DNA from: Oligoflexia bacterium
Lineage (GTDB): Bacteria > Bdellovibrionota > Bacteriovoracia > Bacteriovoracales > Bacteriovoracaceae
Reading direction: 5' to 3'
DNA: 64,000 bases
Assembly: GCA_015232355.1 (NCBI GenBank)
Contig: JADFZW010000011.1
Span: forward strand, 1-64,000
Below, piece after piece: positions 8,425-16,960 of the stretch. The notes under the pieces are model-generated. The model was not told where the DNA came from. It worked only from the letters and a program-made list of their open reading frames with translations, and made no database searches. How positions within the stretch are numbered: the stretch's first letter is position 1; each line of letters begins with the position of its first letter. The position numbers and the translations under genes are program-made.

Positions 8425-9567
8425 ATGAGAACACTTAATGTTTTGCTGGTAGATGATGAAGAGGGAATACGCTTAGGGATTAAACGAGTTTTGCAAAAAT
8501 TTATACTTGAGATACCTGAGTTTGAAGAACAAATCTCATTTGAAGTTGAAGCAGTTGATAGTGTTAGTGGATTTTTAAGTGCGATTAAAGATAAAAAATT
8601 TGATCTGTATGTTTTAGATTATCTTTTAAAAGATGGAAATGGCGTAGATTTGTTAAAAAAGATAAATTCACCATCACCGCAAGTTACCATAATGATAAGC
8701 GCACATTCAACGTTGTCGCTAACTATAGAAGCAACTAAGAATGGTGCTTTTGATTTTATTATAAAACCCTTTGGCCCTTCAGAGATTAAGGCGGCAGTTA
8801 AACGGGCAGTAGAGTATTTTCTACTATTAGAGCGCAATGAAAATTTTGAGAGAGAAAAAAAGAAGATAAGATTTGAATTTATATCAGTATTGGCCCACGA
8901 ACTAAAATCACCAATAAATGCAATCGAAAGTTATTTAAATTTAATGGTGGAGAGTTATCTGGGAGATAAACTAAGTGAATACGCTAATATCATTTCTAGA
9001 TCCAAATCTAGAATCCAAGACATGCGCAAATTAATAACGGATTTATTAGATCTTACAAGAATAGAAGCAGGATCAAGAAATAGAGTAATCGAAGAAATTA
9101 ATTTAAAAGAAATATTATCTAACTGTGTGGAGAGTGTAAACTTTCAGGCACAGAAGAGAGGAATAATAATAAAATCTATTGTTGATGGTGAGTTATTGAT
9201 GTTTGCAGATAAAACCGATATGGAAATTCTTCTCAATAACTTATTAACCAACGCTGTAAAATACAATGTAGATAATGGATCAGTTGATATTTCCATAAGA
9301 AGAGATATTTCCGATAGTGATAGTGAAAAGATATTTATCGAATGTAGTGATAGCGGAATTGGAATAGCAGAAGAGGATCAGAAAAAGTTATTTGGAGAAT
9401 TTTCTCGTGTGAAAAACGATAAGACTAGAAACATTGCAGGTAGCGGATTGGGGCTGTCGATAGTTAAGAAAGTTTTGTCCTATTATGATGGGGAAATTAA
9501 TCTAGAGAGTAAAGTTAATTTTGGAAGTAAGTTTAGTATTGTTTTAAATGAAATTAAAGGAAAATAG
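8425..9567 (+). CDS. Receiver-histidine kinase hybrid, soluble
   Basis: The 380-residue protein has an N-terminal receiver domain (D10/D11, phosphoacceptor D65, K114) followed by a histidine kinase core. The H-box is HELKSP with H158, the N-box NNLLTNAVKY, then G1 DSGIGIAEEDQ and G2 GSGLGLSIV. There is no membrane segment and no separate sensor domain, so the receiver itself is the likely input. It sits between the hydrogenase structural genes and hydG, 3 nt upstream of hydG, so it is expected to be co-transcribed with the maturases. Partners could be the single-domain regulator at 7767 or the receiver on the HydC fusion. This is inference. Confidence 0.9.
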   Translation: MRTLNVLLVDDEEGIRLGIKRVLQKFILEIPEFEEQISFEVEAVDSVSGFLSAIKDKKFDLYVLDYLLKDGNGVDLLKKINSPSPQVTIMISAHSTLSLTIEATKNGAFDFIIKPFGPSEIKAAVKRAVEYFLLLERNENFEREKKKIRFEFISVLAHELKSPINAIESYLNLMVESYLGDKLSEYANIISRSKSRIQDMRKLITDLLDLTRIEAGSRNRVIEEINLKEILSNCVESVNFQAQKRGIIIKSIVDGELLMFADKTDMEILLNNLLTNAVKYNVDNGSVDISIRRDISDSDSEKIFIECSDSGIGIAEEDQKKLFGEFSRVKNDKTRNIAGSGLGLSIVKKVLSYYDGEINLESKVNFGSKFSIVLNEIKGK

Positions 9568-9570
9568 CAA

Positions 9571-11013
9571 ATGAGCTTTATAGATGAAACTCAAACTCAA
9601 ATTGAAATTAAAAGTGAAGAGAAATTGCAAATGCACAAAGATGATAAGGTTTATTTGCGAGAAATATTTGATAAGGCAAAAGAACTGAAAGGAATTGATT
9701 ATCAAGATGTACTTACGCTTTTGCAATTAAAAGATAGCGAATCAATAACAGAGCTATACAGGACCGCTCGAGAAATTAAAGATAAAATATATGGGAAAAG
9801 AGTAGTATTATTTGCACCTCTTTATGTATCAAATATTTGTTCCAATGAATGTTTGTATTGTGGTTTTAGAAGCAGTAATCATTTGCTTCAAAGAAGAATG
9901 CTCTCTCAAGAGGAGATAAAAAGAGAAACAAAACAGCTGATCAATGATGGACATAAAAGAGTTTTATTGGTAGCGGGAGAAGATTGTAGTGCGCGGGCGC
10001 TTGATTATATGATGGAGTCTATATCTTCCGTTTATTCACTACATTTAGAAAAAGGAAATATTAGAAGAATAAATGTAAACATGGCCCCTCTTTCAGTTGA
10101 GGGATTTAAAAAATTAAGTGAATGTAAAATTGGTACCTATCAAATTTTTCAAGAGACTTATCATAGAGAAACCTACAAGAGACTTCATCTTAAGGGACAA
10201 AAATCTGATTATGATTATCGCTTACACGCAATGGACAGAGCGATGGAGGCGGGTATTGAAGATGTTGGTATTGGAGTACTATTTGGTCTCTATGATTATA
10301 AGTTTGAAGTTTTAGCATTACTAAAGCATATAAAACATTTGGAAAAATCTTTTGGAGTTGGCCCACATACCATTAGTGTTCCTAGAATTGAACCAGCATT
10401 GGGTTCAGAGGTTAGTTACAATCCACCATACCCAGTAGATGATGAATCATTTAAAAAAATAATTGCTATTCTTCGTTTGGCCGTTCCCTACACCGGACTA
10501 ATTCTTAGTACCAGAGAGGGAGAGGAGATGAGAAGGAATGCATTGGAGTTAGGGATTTCTCAAATCTCGGCGGGCTCTAAAACAGGGCCTGGTGGATATA
10601 GTGGAGCTAGTGAAGTTAGTGGAGTTATTGGAGATATTAAGAGTGATAATAGTTTACAAGAACAATTTAGTTTAGGTGATCATCGACCAATGGTGGAAGT
10701 TATTAAGGATATTGTAAATGATGGATATATTCCCTCATTTTGTACCGGATGCTATCGAATGGGAAGAATAGGACATGATTTTATGGATTTGGCAAAACCA
10801 GGACTTATTCATAAACATTGTACTCCAAATGCGCTCTTAACTTTCAAAGAATATTTAGAGGATTTTGCTGATAGTGATTTGAAAATTAAAGGTGAGCAGA
10901 TGATAGATAAAATTGTGGCCAATGAATTTGCAGGAGAATCAATCACTTTTGTCAGCAAATTGAAGACAAAACTTTTGAGTACAGCAAATGGAGAGAGAGA
11001 TCTCTACTACTAA
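9571..11013 (+). CDS. hydG: [FeFe]-hydrogenase maturase HydG (radical SAM tyrosine lyase)
   Basis: HydG cleaves tyrosine to give the CO and CN ligands of the H-cluster as an Fe-CO-CN synthon. The 480-residue protein carries the radical SAM CX3CX2C motif at C90, C94 and C97 (CSNECLYC). It also has the HydG-specific C-terminal [4Fe-4S] region (CTGCYRMGRIGHDF... then HC), which separates it from ThiH. The length fits the family. The start lies 3 nt after the kinase stop, with AAAGGA upstream. A 14-bp tandem repeat fills the gap to hydE. Confidence 0.95.
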   Translation: MSFIDETQTQIEIKSEEKLQMHKDDKVYLREIFDKAKELKGIDYQDVLTLLQLKDSESITELYRTAREIKDKIYGKRVVLFAPLYVSNICSNECLYCGFRSSNHLLQRRMLSQEEIKRETKQLINDGHKRVLLVAGEDCSARALDYMMESISSVYSLHLEKGNIRRINVNMAPLSVEGFKKLSECKIGTYQIFQETYHRETYKRLHLKGQKSDYDYRLHAMDRAMEAGIEDVGIGVLFGLYDYKFEVLALLKHIKHLEKSFGVGPHTISVPRIEPALGSEVSYNPPYPVDDESFKKIIAILRLAVPYTGLILSTREGEEMRRNALELGISQISAGSKTGPGGYSGASEVSGVIGDIKSDNSLQEQFSLGDHRPMVEVIKDIVNDGYIPSFCTGCYRMGRIGHDFMDLAKPGLIHKHCTPNALLTFKEYLEDFADSDLKIKGEQMIDKIVANEFAGESITFVSKLKTKLLSTANGERDLYY

Positions 11014-11014
11014 C

Positions 11015-11042
11015 AAGATAAAATTAATAAGATAAAATTAAT
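11015..11042 (+). repeat. 14-bp tandem duplication that copies the hydE start region
   Basis: The unit AAGATAAAATTAAT occurs twice (11015-11028 and 11029-11042). A diverged third copy opens as ATGATAAAA, which is the hydE start codon. The repeat occupies the whole space between the hydG stop and the hydE start. Confidence 0.85.
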
Positions 11043-12095
11043 ATGATAAAAAAAGAAATTACAGAGCTGCTGAAATTAAGAGACGTAGATCAAGGCCAAC
11101 TTTTTAAAGATGCTGATTTTGTCAGAGAAAAATATGTAGGCAGAGAAGTTTATTTGCGTGCTCTAATAGAGTACTCAAATATATGTAGAAAAGATTGTTA
11201 CTATTGTGGAATTAGAAGTAGTAACAAGTGTCAGTCAATCAGGTATACACTAAATGAAGAGGAGGTTTTAGAAGTAGCAGTAGTGGCCCAGAAACAAAAG
11301 ATAAATTCATTGGTTATTCAATCAGGAGAGAGATGTAGTAATGAGTTTGTGGATGATATCGAAAGACTTTTAAAAGTAATCGCTCAAAAATTTAATAATC
11401 AATTTAGAGTTACCTTGTCTTGTGGTGAACAGAGTAAAGATGTTTATAAGAGATGGTACGATGCTGGTGGTGTAAGATATCTACTGCGTTTTGAGACTAG
11501 CAATCAAAGTCTTTACAAAAAAATTCATCCCAGTGATAGCAAACATGATTTTCGTACACGCTTGCAATGTTTGAATGATTTAAAAGAATTAGGATTTCAA
11601 GTTGGTTCTGGGTTTATGATGGGATTACCTACACAAAATTATGATGATATTGCAAGTGACTTACTATTTTTAAAAGAACTTGATGTTGATATGGTAGGAA
11701 TGGGTCCATATTTACCACACAATAAAACTCCTTTATTTGCAAGTGAAGAATGGGATTTAAATGAAAAAATAAATGTTAGTTTAAATGCTATAGCAACTTT
11801 AAGAATTATGATGAAAGATATAAATATTGCAGCTACCACTGCTTTAAGAGCAGCGGCCATTGATGGTAGAAGTAAAGGGATTAGGGCCGGCGCCAATGTA
11901 GTTATGCCTAACTTTACTCCTAAAAAATATCGAGAAGAATATTATCTTTATGAAAATAAACCGCTTGTTTATACTGATGAGCAAATGACTTTAATGGAAG
12001 AAGAGTGTGTGAGTGGTCAATATATTTTAAAGTATGGGGAGTGGGGAGATTCAAAACATTCAAAACATTCAAAACAAAACAGGATATTTTTATGA
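11043..12095 (+). CDS. hydE: [FeFe]-hydrogenase maturase HydE (radical SAM)
   Basis: HydE is the radical SAM enzyme that helps build the dithiomethylamine-bridged diiron unit. The 350-residue protein has CX3CX2C at C48, C52 and C55 (CRKDCYYC) within the HydE/BioB-like barrel. The accessory C-terminal [2Fe-2S] Cys triad known from the Thermotoga protein is absent, as in many HydE proteins where that cluster is dispensable. The C-terminus carries a repeat-encoded stretch (SKHSKHSKQ) before the last residues. The stop codon overlaps the hydF start as ATGA. Confidence 0.95.
   Translation: MIKKEITELLKLRDVDQGQLFKDADFVREKYVGREVYLRALIEYSNICRKDCYYCGIRSSNKCQSIRYTLNEEEVLEVAVVAQKQKINSLVIQSGERCSNEFVDDIERLLKVIAQKFNNQFRVTLSCGEQSKDVYKRWYDAGGVRYLLRFETSNQSLYKKIHPSDSKHDFRTRLQCLNDLKELGFQVGSGFMMGLPTQNYDDIASDLLFLKELDVDMVGMGPYLPHNKTPLFASEEWDLNEKINVSLNAIATLRIMMKDINIAATTALRAAAIDGRSKGIRAGANVVMPNFTPKKYREEYYLYENKPLVYTDEQMTLMEEECVSGQYILKYGEWGDSKHSKHSKQNRIFL
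12048..12080 (+). repeat. 9-bp in-frame repeat in the hydE C-terminus
   Basis: TTCAAAACA is repeated about three times and encodes the SKHSKHSKQ stretch. It sits at the extreme 3' end of hydE, just before the ATGA overlap with hydF, where conserved HydE proteins have a short basic tail. The copy number is likely to vary between strains. Confidence 0.75.
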
Positions 12096-13351
12096 AAATG
12101 AATAAAATGAAGAAAATGAATAATCAAATACCTCACATTGGAATTTTTGGAAAAAGAAATGTAGGCAAAAGTTCATTCATAAATGTTTTATGTGAACAAA
12201 GCGTTTCTATTGTTTCAGAACAAGCAGGAACGACAACTGATCCTGTAAAAAAAAGAATTGAATTAGGAGAGTGTGGCCCGGTGGTGTTAATTGATACTGC
12301 AGGTATTGATGATAATGGTGATGTAGGAGAAATGAGAGTAGCGGCCAGTAGAAAAGTTTTCTCCATGATTGATATGGGAATAATAGTTTTGTCTAATAAC
12401 TCTTTTGATGATTACGAACGAGAGATAATTTCTTCTTTAGATGAATTAAATACTCCATATATAATTATTCATAATAAAACTGATATATCCAAAATGAATC
12501 AGGATCTAAGGAAAGAATTAATTAATAAATATAGATTGGATGAAAGTGAGATAGTAGAATTTAATAGTTTAAGTTTTGTTTATGATAGTGAAAATGATAG
12601 TACTAACAATAGCAATAGAGAATTAATAAATTTAATCTCTAAAACATTACCAGAATCAATTTTTAATAATCCTACTATCATTGGTGATTTAGTAAATTAT
12701 GGTGATGTTGTTTTGTTAGTAACTCCAGTAGATAAAGAAGCGCCTAAAGGGCGAATGATTCTACCTCAAGTACAAGTTATTAGAGATGCTATTGATAATG
12801 GTTGTATTGTGATTACTTTACGAGAGACCGAATTAGAATATTATTTTAATAATTGTAAATTAACTCCCAAATTGGTGATAACCGATAGTCAGGCATTTGC
12901 AATGGTAGATGCTATCGTTCCCAAAGATATACCACTTACTAGTTTTAGTATTTTGTTTGCACGTTTAAAAGGAGATTTTAATAGTTTTGTAAAAGGTACA
13001 TATGCTATTTCTAATCTTAAAGATAATGATAGAATTTTAATTATGGAATCTTGTTCTCATCATACTATAGGAGACGATATCGCCCGGGTTAAGCTTCCAA
13101 AATGGATTAATGAGTTTACAGAAAAAAAATTAGAATATGAAGTAGTAACAGCATTTGATCAACCTAGTACAAAATATAAGTCCTATGCATTGATGATACA
13201 ATGTGGAGGATGTATGTTTACTAGAAAACAAATTATTAATCGTATGCAACCGGCCTTAAAAAATCATATCCCTATCACTAATTATGGAATGGCGATAGCT
13301 TATACAAAAGGTATTTTCCAACGATCGCTTTCTCCATTTAAATTCATTTAA
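12092..13351 (+). CDS. hydF: [FeFe]-hydrogenase maturation GTPase HydF
   Basis: HydF is the scaffold that assembles the diiron subcluster and delivers it to HydA. The 419-residue protein has an N-terminal GTPase domain (P-loop GKRNVGKSS at residues 20-28, G3 DTAG, G4 NKTD). A dimerisation domain follows, then the C-terminal [4Fe-4S] domain with CSHH and, about 50 residues on, CGGC. The residue before CGGC is Gln rather than the His common in the family. The start at 12092 overlaps the hydE stop (ATGA) and has AGGA 7 nt upstream. A longer frame opens at 12005 inside hydE but is less likely. Several in-frame ATG codons (MKMNKMKKMN) come from a short repeat at the start. Confidence 0.93.
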   Translation: MKMNKMKKMNNQIPHIGIFGKRNVGKSSFINVLCEQSVSIVSEQAGTTTDPVKKRIELGECGPVVLIDTAGIDDNGDVGEMRVAASRKVFSMIDMGIIVLSNNSFDDYEREIISSLDELNTPYIIIHNKTDISKMNQDLRKELINKYRLDESEIVEFNSLSFVYDSENDSTNNSNRELINLISKTLPESIFNNPTIIGDLVNYGDVVLLVTPVDKEAPKGRMILPQVQVIRDAIDNGCIVITLRETELEYYFNNCKLTPKLVITDSQAFAMVDAIVPKDIPLTSFSILFARLKGDFNSFVKGTYAISNLKDNDRILIMESCSHHTIGDDIARVKLPKWINEFTEKKLEYEVVTAFDQPSTKYKSYALMIQCGGCMFTRKQIINRMQPALKNHIPITNYGMAIAYTKGIFQRSLSPFKFI

Positions 13352-13371
13352 ATTCATTTAAATCCATTTAT
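13335..13371 (+). repeat. 10-bp tandem repeat spanning the hydF stop codon
   Basis: CATTTAAATT is repeated about 3.6 times, and the hydF TAA (13349-13351) lies in the second unit. Every unit carries a TAA, so the duplication creates a chain of stop codons. The diverged hydF remnant near 15520 ends in a similar but shorter form. Confidence 0.85.
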
Positions 13372-13424
13372 GTCAAAGGACAGAGCTAGGGATGGAATTA
13401 CTTTCATATTCTACAATTTCCTTA

Positions 13425-15125
13425 TTACTCTATAAGGTCAATTATTTTAAATACATTATCTGTGAGTATTTGAGGCGATTTGTTTAATGACCTAAAATCT
13501 TTCACAGAGCATTCAATCTTTTCTATCGAATGAAATTCATTATTAGAATCTAATAAAATATTTATGAAGTCATCGTAGTCTTTTAAGTTTGAACATCCTT
13601 TTCCATTCCAAAGGCCAATACCATCATAACCTCTATTTACCTTAAAACCCAAATTAATTAGATTGTACATTTTATTCAACAAGTCTTTGGGTTTGGCCCC
13701 TTGAAGACAGATGTTAGATTCAAGATTAGCATTAAATTCAAAAAATACTCGACACTCTCGTGGAATTATCTTTGATATTTTTACGATGTCTACGTTGTTT
13801 ATATGACCAATTACAATCGTAAAAGAAGACTTTTTATTATCTTTTTCGCTTGCAATAGCTTTAGTTATTTCAATACACTTATTAATTTTTGATGATTTAT
13901 CTTTTGAATTTTCATCGTAACATGGAAAATTATCTAAGATTTTATAAAATCCTTCAACTACCTTTTTACTTTCATTTGAATCCTCAAAAGCATGCAATCG
14001 AATTATTTGTTCATCCTTAGGAGATGAAGTAACTTTCTTAATTGAGTTCTTTAAAATCTTTTCTATAATATCAATGTTAACTTTTGATCCGCTTATACTA
14101 CCAGTAATGTCAATATGAGTGTAATCAATTTTTGGATGCTTCTTCATTACTTCTTTTTGATTATCAGGATCTATTTCCGTAATATTTTTGCGAGGTACTC
14201 CATATAAAAAGTTAACATTAGGAAAGTTTGATTTATTTTCACTTAATAATCCATATAAATCTTGAGGGACTGTAATTAAATGTTTCCCGGAATTTTTTTT
14301 AAAAATCTCCGTAAAAAAATCAACTACTATACGTGGACCATCTTTTGACTTTTCATCCATCATTTTATGAAAGATTTTAGAGCGTAAAGTCTCGGCCCTT
14401 AAGTACTCTAGTTGTTCTATGCTGTTCTTTTTAGCATTAACATTTTGAATAGAGTACGATGAATTCGAGGTATTATTAGTTTGGTTATTGCTGCTAATAT
14501 TATTAAAAGATAGAAGTTTAATTATTATTTTTTTTAAAATAGTATTATCGTACTTAAGGTCGTTTAAATATTGAGGAAGTTTAATTTCTTTAATTTCTTT
14601 CATGTCTTTGTTTTCGAAACATGCTTTTTTTATATTGTTAATCGTTTTATTCAGACGTTGAATGCTGTCATGGAATTTTTCTTGTTTGAAAATTGTTTTT
14701 TCAAGTCTCTTTATATTTCCATTGCATTCATGAGATTGATTAGATTTGTTAGGTTTATTGTCTTGTAAATGGTCTATAATCATTTTTTTCGTTTCATCGA
14801 ATTTATTTTTTGCCCAATCTATTTCTTTGTAATTAATGATATCATTGCAAAATTTACTAACTTCAGAGGTAGATTTTTTTCCTTGTTTGATATTGCAAAA
14901 ATCATAAAAAGGAATTTGTGTTTTTATTATCTCAAAAAAATTATCATTTTTAATGAAATCTTCGGGAGAAGGAATTAAATTCAAATGATCGTGAAAATTT
15001 GATTGAGACCACAAGTTGCTATTAAGTATGAGAACGAAAGTAAGAGTGAAAGTGAAAATTAAATTAGTGAAGATAAAATTAAATGAAGTTAAGAAAACAA
15101 ATAATTTTAATTTTGTGTTTTTCAT
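13425..15125 (-). CDS. Secreted protein with degenerate adenosine-deaminase-like motifs
   Basis: This 566-residue protein has an N-terminal hydrophobic signal sequence ending near SNLWSQS, and a good RBS (AGAGGTGA). Its N-terminal 200 residues are Lys/Asn-rich and unrecognised. The C-terminal half has, in order, segments that resemble adenosine deaminase motifs: DYTHIDITGSI (compare ELHxHLxGSI), IIRLHAFED (compare HAGE), VIGHIN (compare RIGHG), FEFNANLESN (compare ExNPxSN) and GYDGIGLW (compare xxDDPxxF). Several metal ligands are changed, for example HID instead of HxH, so catalysis is doubtful. The gene opposes its neighbours and is bracketed by hydF and a hydF remnant, which suggests insertion. 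The family assignment is my pattern match only. Confidence 0.5.
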   Translation of the reverse strand: MKNTKLKLFVFLTSFNFIFTNLIFTFTLTFVLILNSNLWSQSNFHDHLNLIPSPEDFIKNDNFFEIIKTQIPFYDFCNIKQGKKSTSEVSKFCNDIINYKEIDWAKNKFDETKKMIIDHLQDNKPNKSNQSHECNGNIKRLEKTIFKQEKFHDSIQRLNKTINNIKKACFENKDMKEIKEIKLPQYLNDLKYDNTILKKIIIKLLSFNNISSNNQTNNTSNSSYSIQNVNAKKNSIEQLEYLRAETLRSKIFHKMMDEKSKDGPRIVVDFFTEIFKKNSGKHLITVPQDLYGLLSENKSNFPNVNFLYGVPRKNITEIDPDNQKEVMKKHPKIDYTHIDITGSISGSKVNIDIIEKILKNSIKKVTSSPKDEQIIRLHAFEDSNESKKVVEGFYKILDNFPCYDENSKDKSSKINKCIEITKAIASEKDNKKSSFTIVIGHINNVDIVKISKIIPRECRVFFEFNANLESNICLQGAKPKDLLNKMYNLINLGFKVNRGYDGIGLWNGKGCSNLKDYDDFINILLDSNNEFHSIEKIECSVKDFRSLNKSPQILTDNVFKIIDLIE

Positions 15126-15384
15126 ACAAGTTCACCTCTATTATTTAATGATTTTTTATGATTTCTTTGAATATGATTATTTATCGGCAGATTAGCTGTT
15201 TTAGTTAAAAAGTGGGTAAAAGCGAATACGCGAACGAAAATAGCGAAAAGTATATGCTTGGCCTGAATTTTTTTTATTTACCATAACTTATTGAGTGTTG
15301 CCAACTTATTGAGTATGCCCCGATAATTTTGCAGTTTCTTTCCTATATCCTAGCAAAAGTTTGAACCTCGATACTTGGAGATTA
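15126..15384. other. Intergenic stretch, no gene seen
   Basis: This is AT-rich sequence upstream of the minus-strand secreted protein. It contains a 12-bp direct repeat (AACTTATTGAGT, about 15289-15314). I see no coding region or convincing terminator. The promoter of the minus-strand gene should lie in its first 100 bases. Confidence 0.5.
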
Positions 15385-15530
15385 AAAATTAATGAATCTT
15401 GCTCTCATCACACCATGGGTGACAACATCACTCAAGTAATGCTTCCAAAATGGATTAATGAGTTTACTAAAAAAAGGTATTTTCAAAAGATCACTCTCTA
15501 TATTTAAATCCATCTAAATCCATCTTAATC
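15385..15530 (+). pseudogene. Remnant of the hydF 3' end
   Basis: Translation gives a fragment starting NESCSHHTMGDNITQ and including MLPKWINEFTKK. It is closely similar to the HydF segment encoded at about 13044-13128. The sequence then skips about 170 bp and rejoins at the hydF end (AAAGGTATTTTC... and a CATYTAAATC repeat). It has no start codon and lacks the CGGC motif. Many differences from hydF are silent third-base changes. That suggests a piece of a once-functional divergent hydF rather than a recent decaying copy. Confidence 0.8.
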
Positions 15531-15605
15531 TCTCTCTTTTTAATTTCTTAGATTGCTATAAACTAAAGAAATTTATAATATTTATTAAAAGGGGGAATAA
15601 TTATT

Positions 15606-16925
15606 ATGGCCAACATACATATACATGAACTACTAAAAAAAAATTTTATTGCAAAAAAAACATTTAAAGAAGATTATCTAATTCAATCTAAGGCAATTGC
15701 ACTTATGTATGTTTTGCTTGCATATATTTTGTGTGGTATTTTATTCTTAACTTTTTTTTCATTATTATCACCACAACTATTAGCTAGACCAATTGTTTTA
15801 ATTCAAATACTTTCTCTTATATTTCTTTCAGTTACAGGAATAATTTTTTTAAAAAATGGAAGTTTTTCCATGGCATCTAATGTGTGCATGGTTAATATTT
15901 TTTTAGTAATGGTTGTTGGCCTTTTTGGTAAATCAAATCCAATTGATTGTAAGTTATTTTTTAGTAATATATACTACATGATGAGTGTGGTTATTCTGTC
16001 CTCATTGTTTGCTCAGAAATTTAAAGTAGTATCTCTGTCTGTCATCCTAATAATATGTAATATTGTTTTTTATATTATTACCAAAAAGTATTTTCCAGAA
16101 GATTTCCTGATTACTGCTAAGTTTGCTATGATAACTGGAAATATTTGTATTGCTTTAGTGACTATTATTGCTTTTATTATATCTAATATTTCGGATAAGG
16201 TGATTGAACAAGTAAAAAATGAGATTAAAAAAAATCTGCAACTTAATTTTAATTTAAAAAAAATAAATGAAGAGAGATCGTTTGAGCTATTAAAAGTTAA
16301 GGATAAACATCAAAAAATGAGTCAAGAAATATTTTCAGCAGATAAGGGTTTAAATCAAATGATAGTTAATACTGATGATCAGAATAAAAAATTAAATCAA
16401 CTGATAAATGAAATTTTATCTCAAACCAAGGAGGGAGTTGATATTATAGAAAAAATGGTAACTTCAATAACCAATATCGAAAGATCAAATATAGAGTTAA
16501 ATAAGATCATGGCACTTATGAATGAGATTGTTTCAAAAACAGCAATGATTAATGATATCGTCTTTGAAACTAAAATATTATCATTTAATGCCTCTATTGA
16601 AGCGGCAAGAGCTGGAGCTGAAGGTGCGGGATTTTCTGTCGTAGCAGCGGAAGTTGCTCATTTAGCACAAATGAGTGGAGAGACTTCGTCTTCTATTGAA
16701 ACTATTTTAGAGAGTGGTCAACAACATATCAGTAAAATAATTGCAAATATCAAAGAACAAGTTTCAACTGCAAAAAATATTGGAACTCATTCATCTAAGA
16801 AATTCTCTGAGCATACAAATAATGTACAGCAATTATTCTCTCAAATGCAAAATGTAAAAGATTCAATGATATCACAACAAACGATTATTAAAGGCCACTT
16901 GGATAATATGAAAGTTCATAGTTAA
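15606..16925 (+). CDS. Methyl-accepting chemotaxis-like protein with six membrane segments
   Basis: The 439-residue protein has an N-terminal membrane domain of about six hydrophobic helices (residues 30-200) and no obvious periplasmic sensor domain. A coiled-coil signalling hairpin follows, whose tip (ETKILSFNASIEAARAGAEGAGFSVVAAEVAHLAQ) matches the MCP signalling domain in pattern. There is no HAMP domain. GGGGGAATAATTATT precedes the ATG. It is outside the che operon and just upstream of a DUF362/polyferredoxin pair. It may report a membrane or energy-related signal to CheA. The ligand is unknown. Confidence 0.85.
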   Translation: MANIHIHELLKKNFIAKKTFKEDYLIQSKAIALMYVLLAYILCGILFLTFFSLLSPQLLARPIVLIQILSLIFLSVTGIIFLKNGSFSMASNVCMVNIFLVMVVGLFGKSNPIDCKLFFSNIYYMMSVVILSSLFAQKFKVVSLSVILIICNIVFYIITKKYFPEDFLITAKFAMITGNICIALVTIIAFIISNISDKVIEQVKNEIKKNLQLNFNLKKINEERSFELLKVKDKHQKMSQEIFSADKGLNQMIVNTDDQNKKLNQLINEILSQTKEGVDIIEKMVTSITNIERSNIELNKIMALMNEIVSKTAMINDIVFETKILSFNASIEAARAGAEGAGFSVVAAEVAHLAQMSGETSSSIETILESGQQHISKIIANIKEQVSTAKNIGTHSSKKFSEHTNNVQQLFSQMQNVKDSMISQQTIIKGHLDNMKVHS

Positions 16926-16960
16926 AAATAATATTGAAATTAATTATAAGGAGAGAAAAA

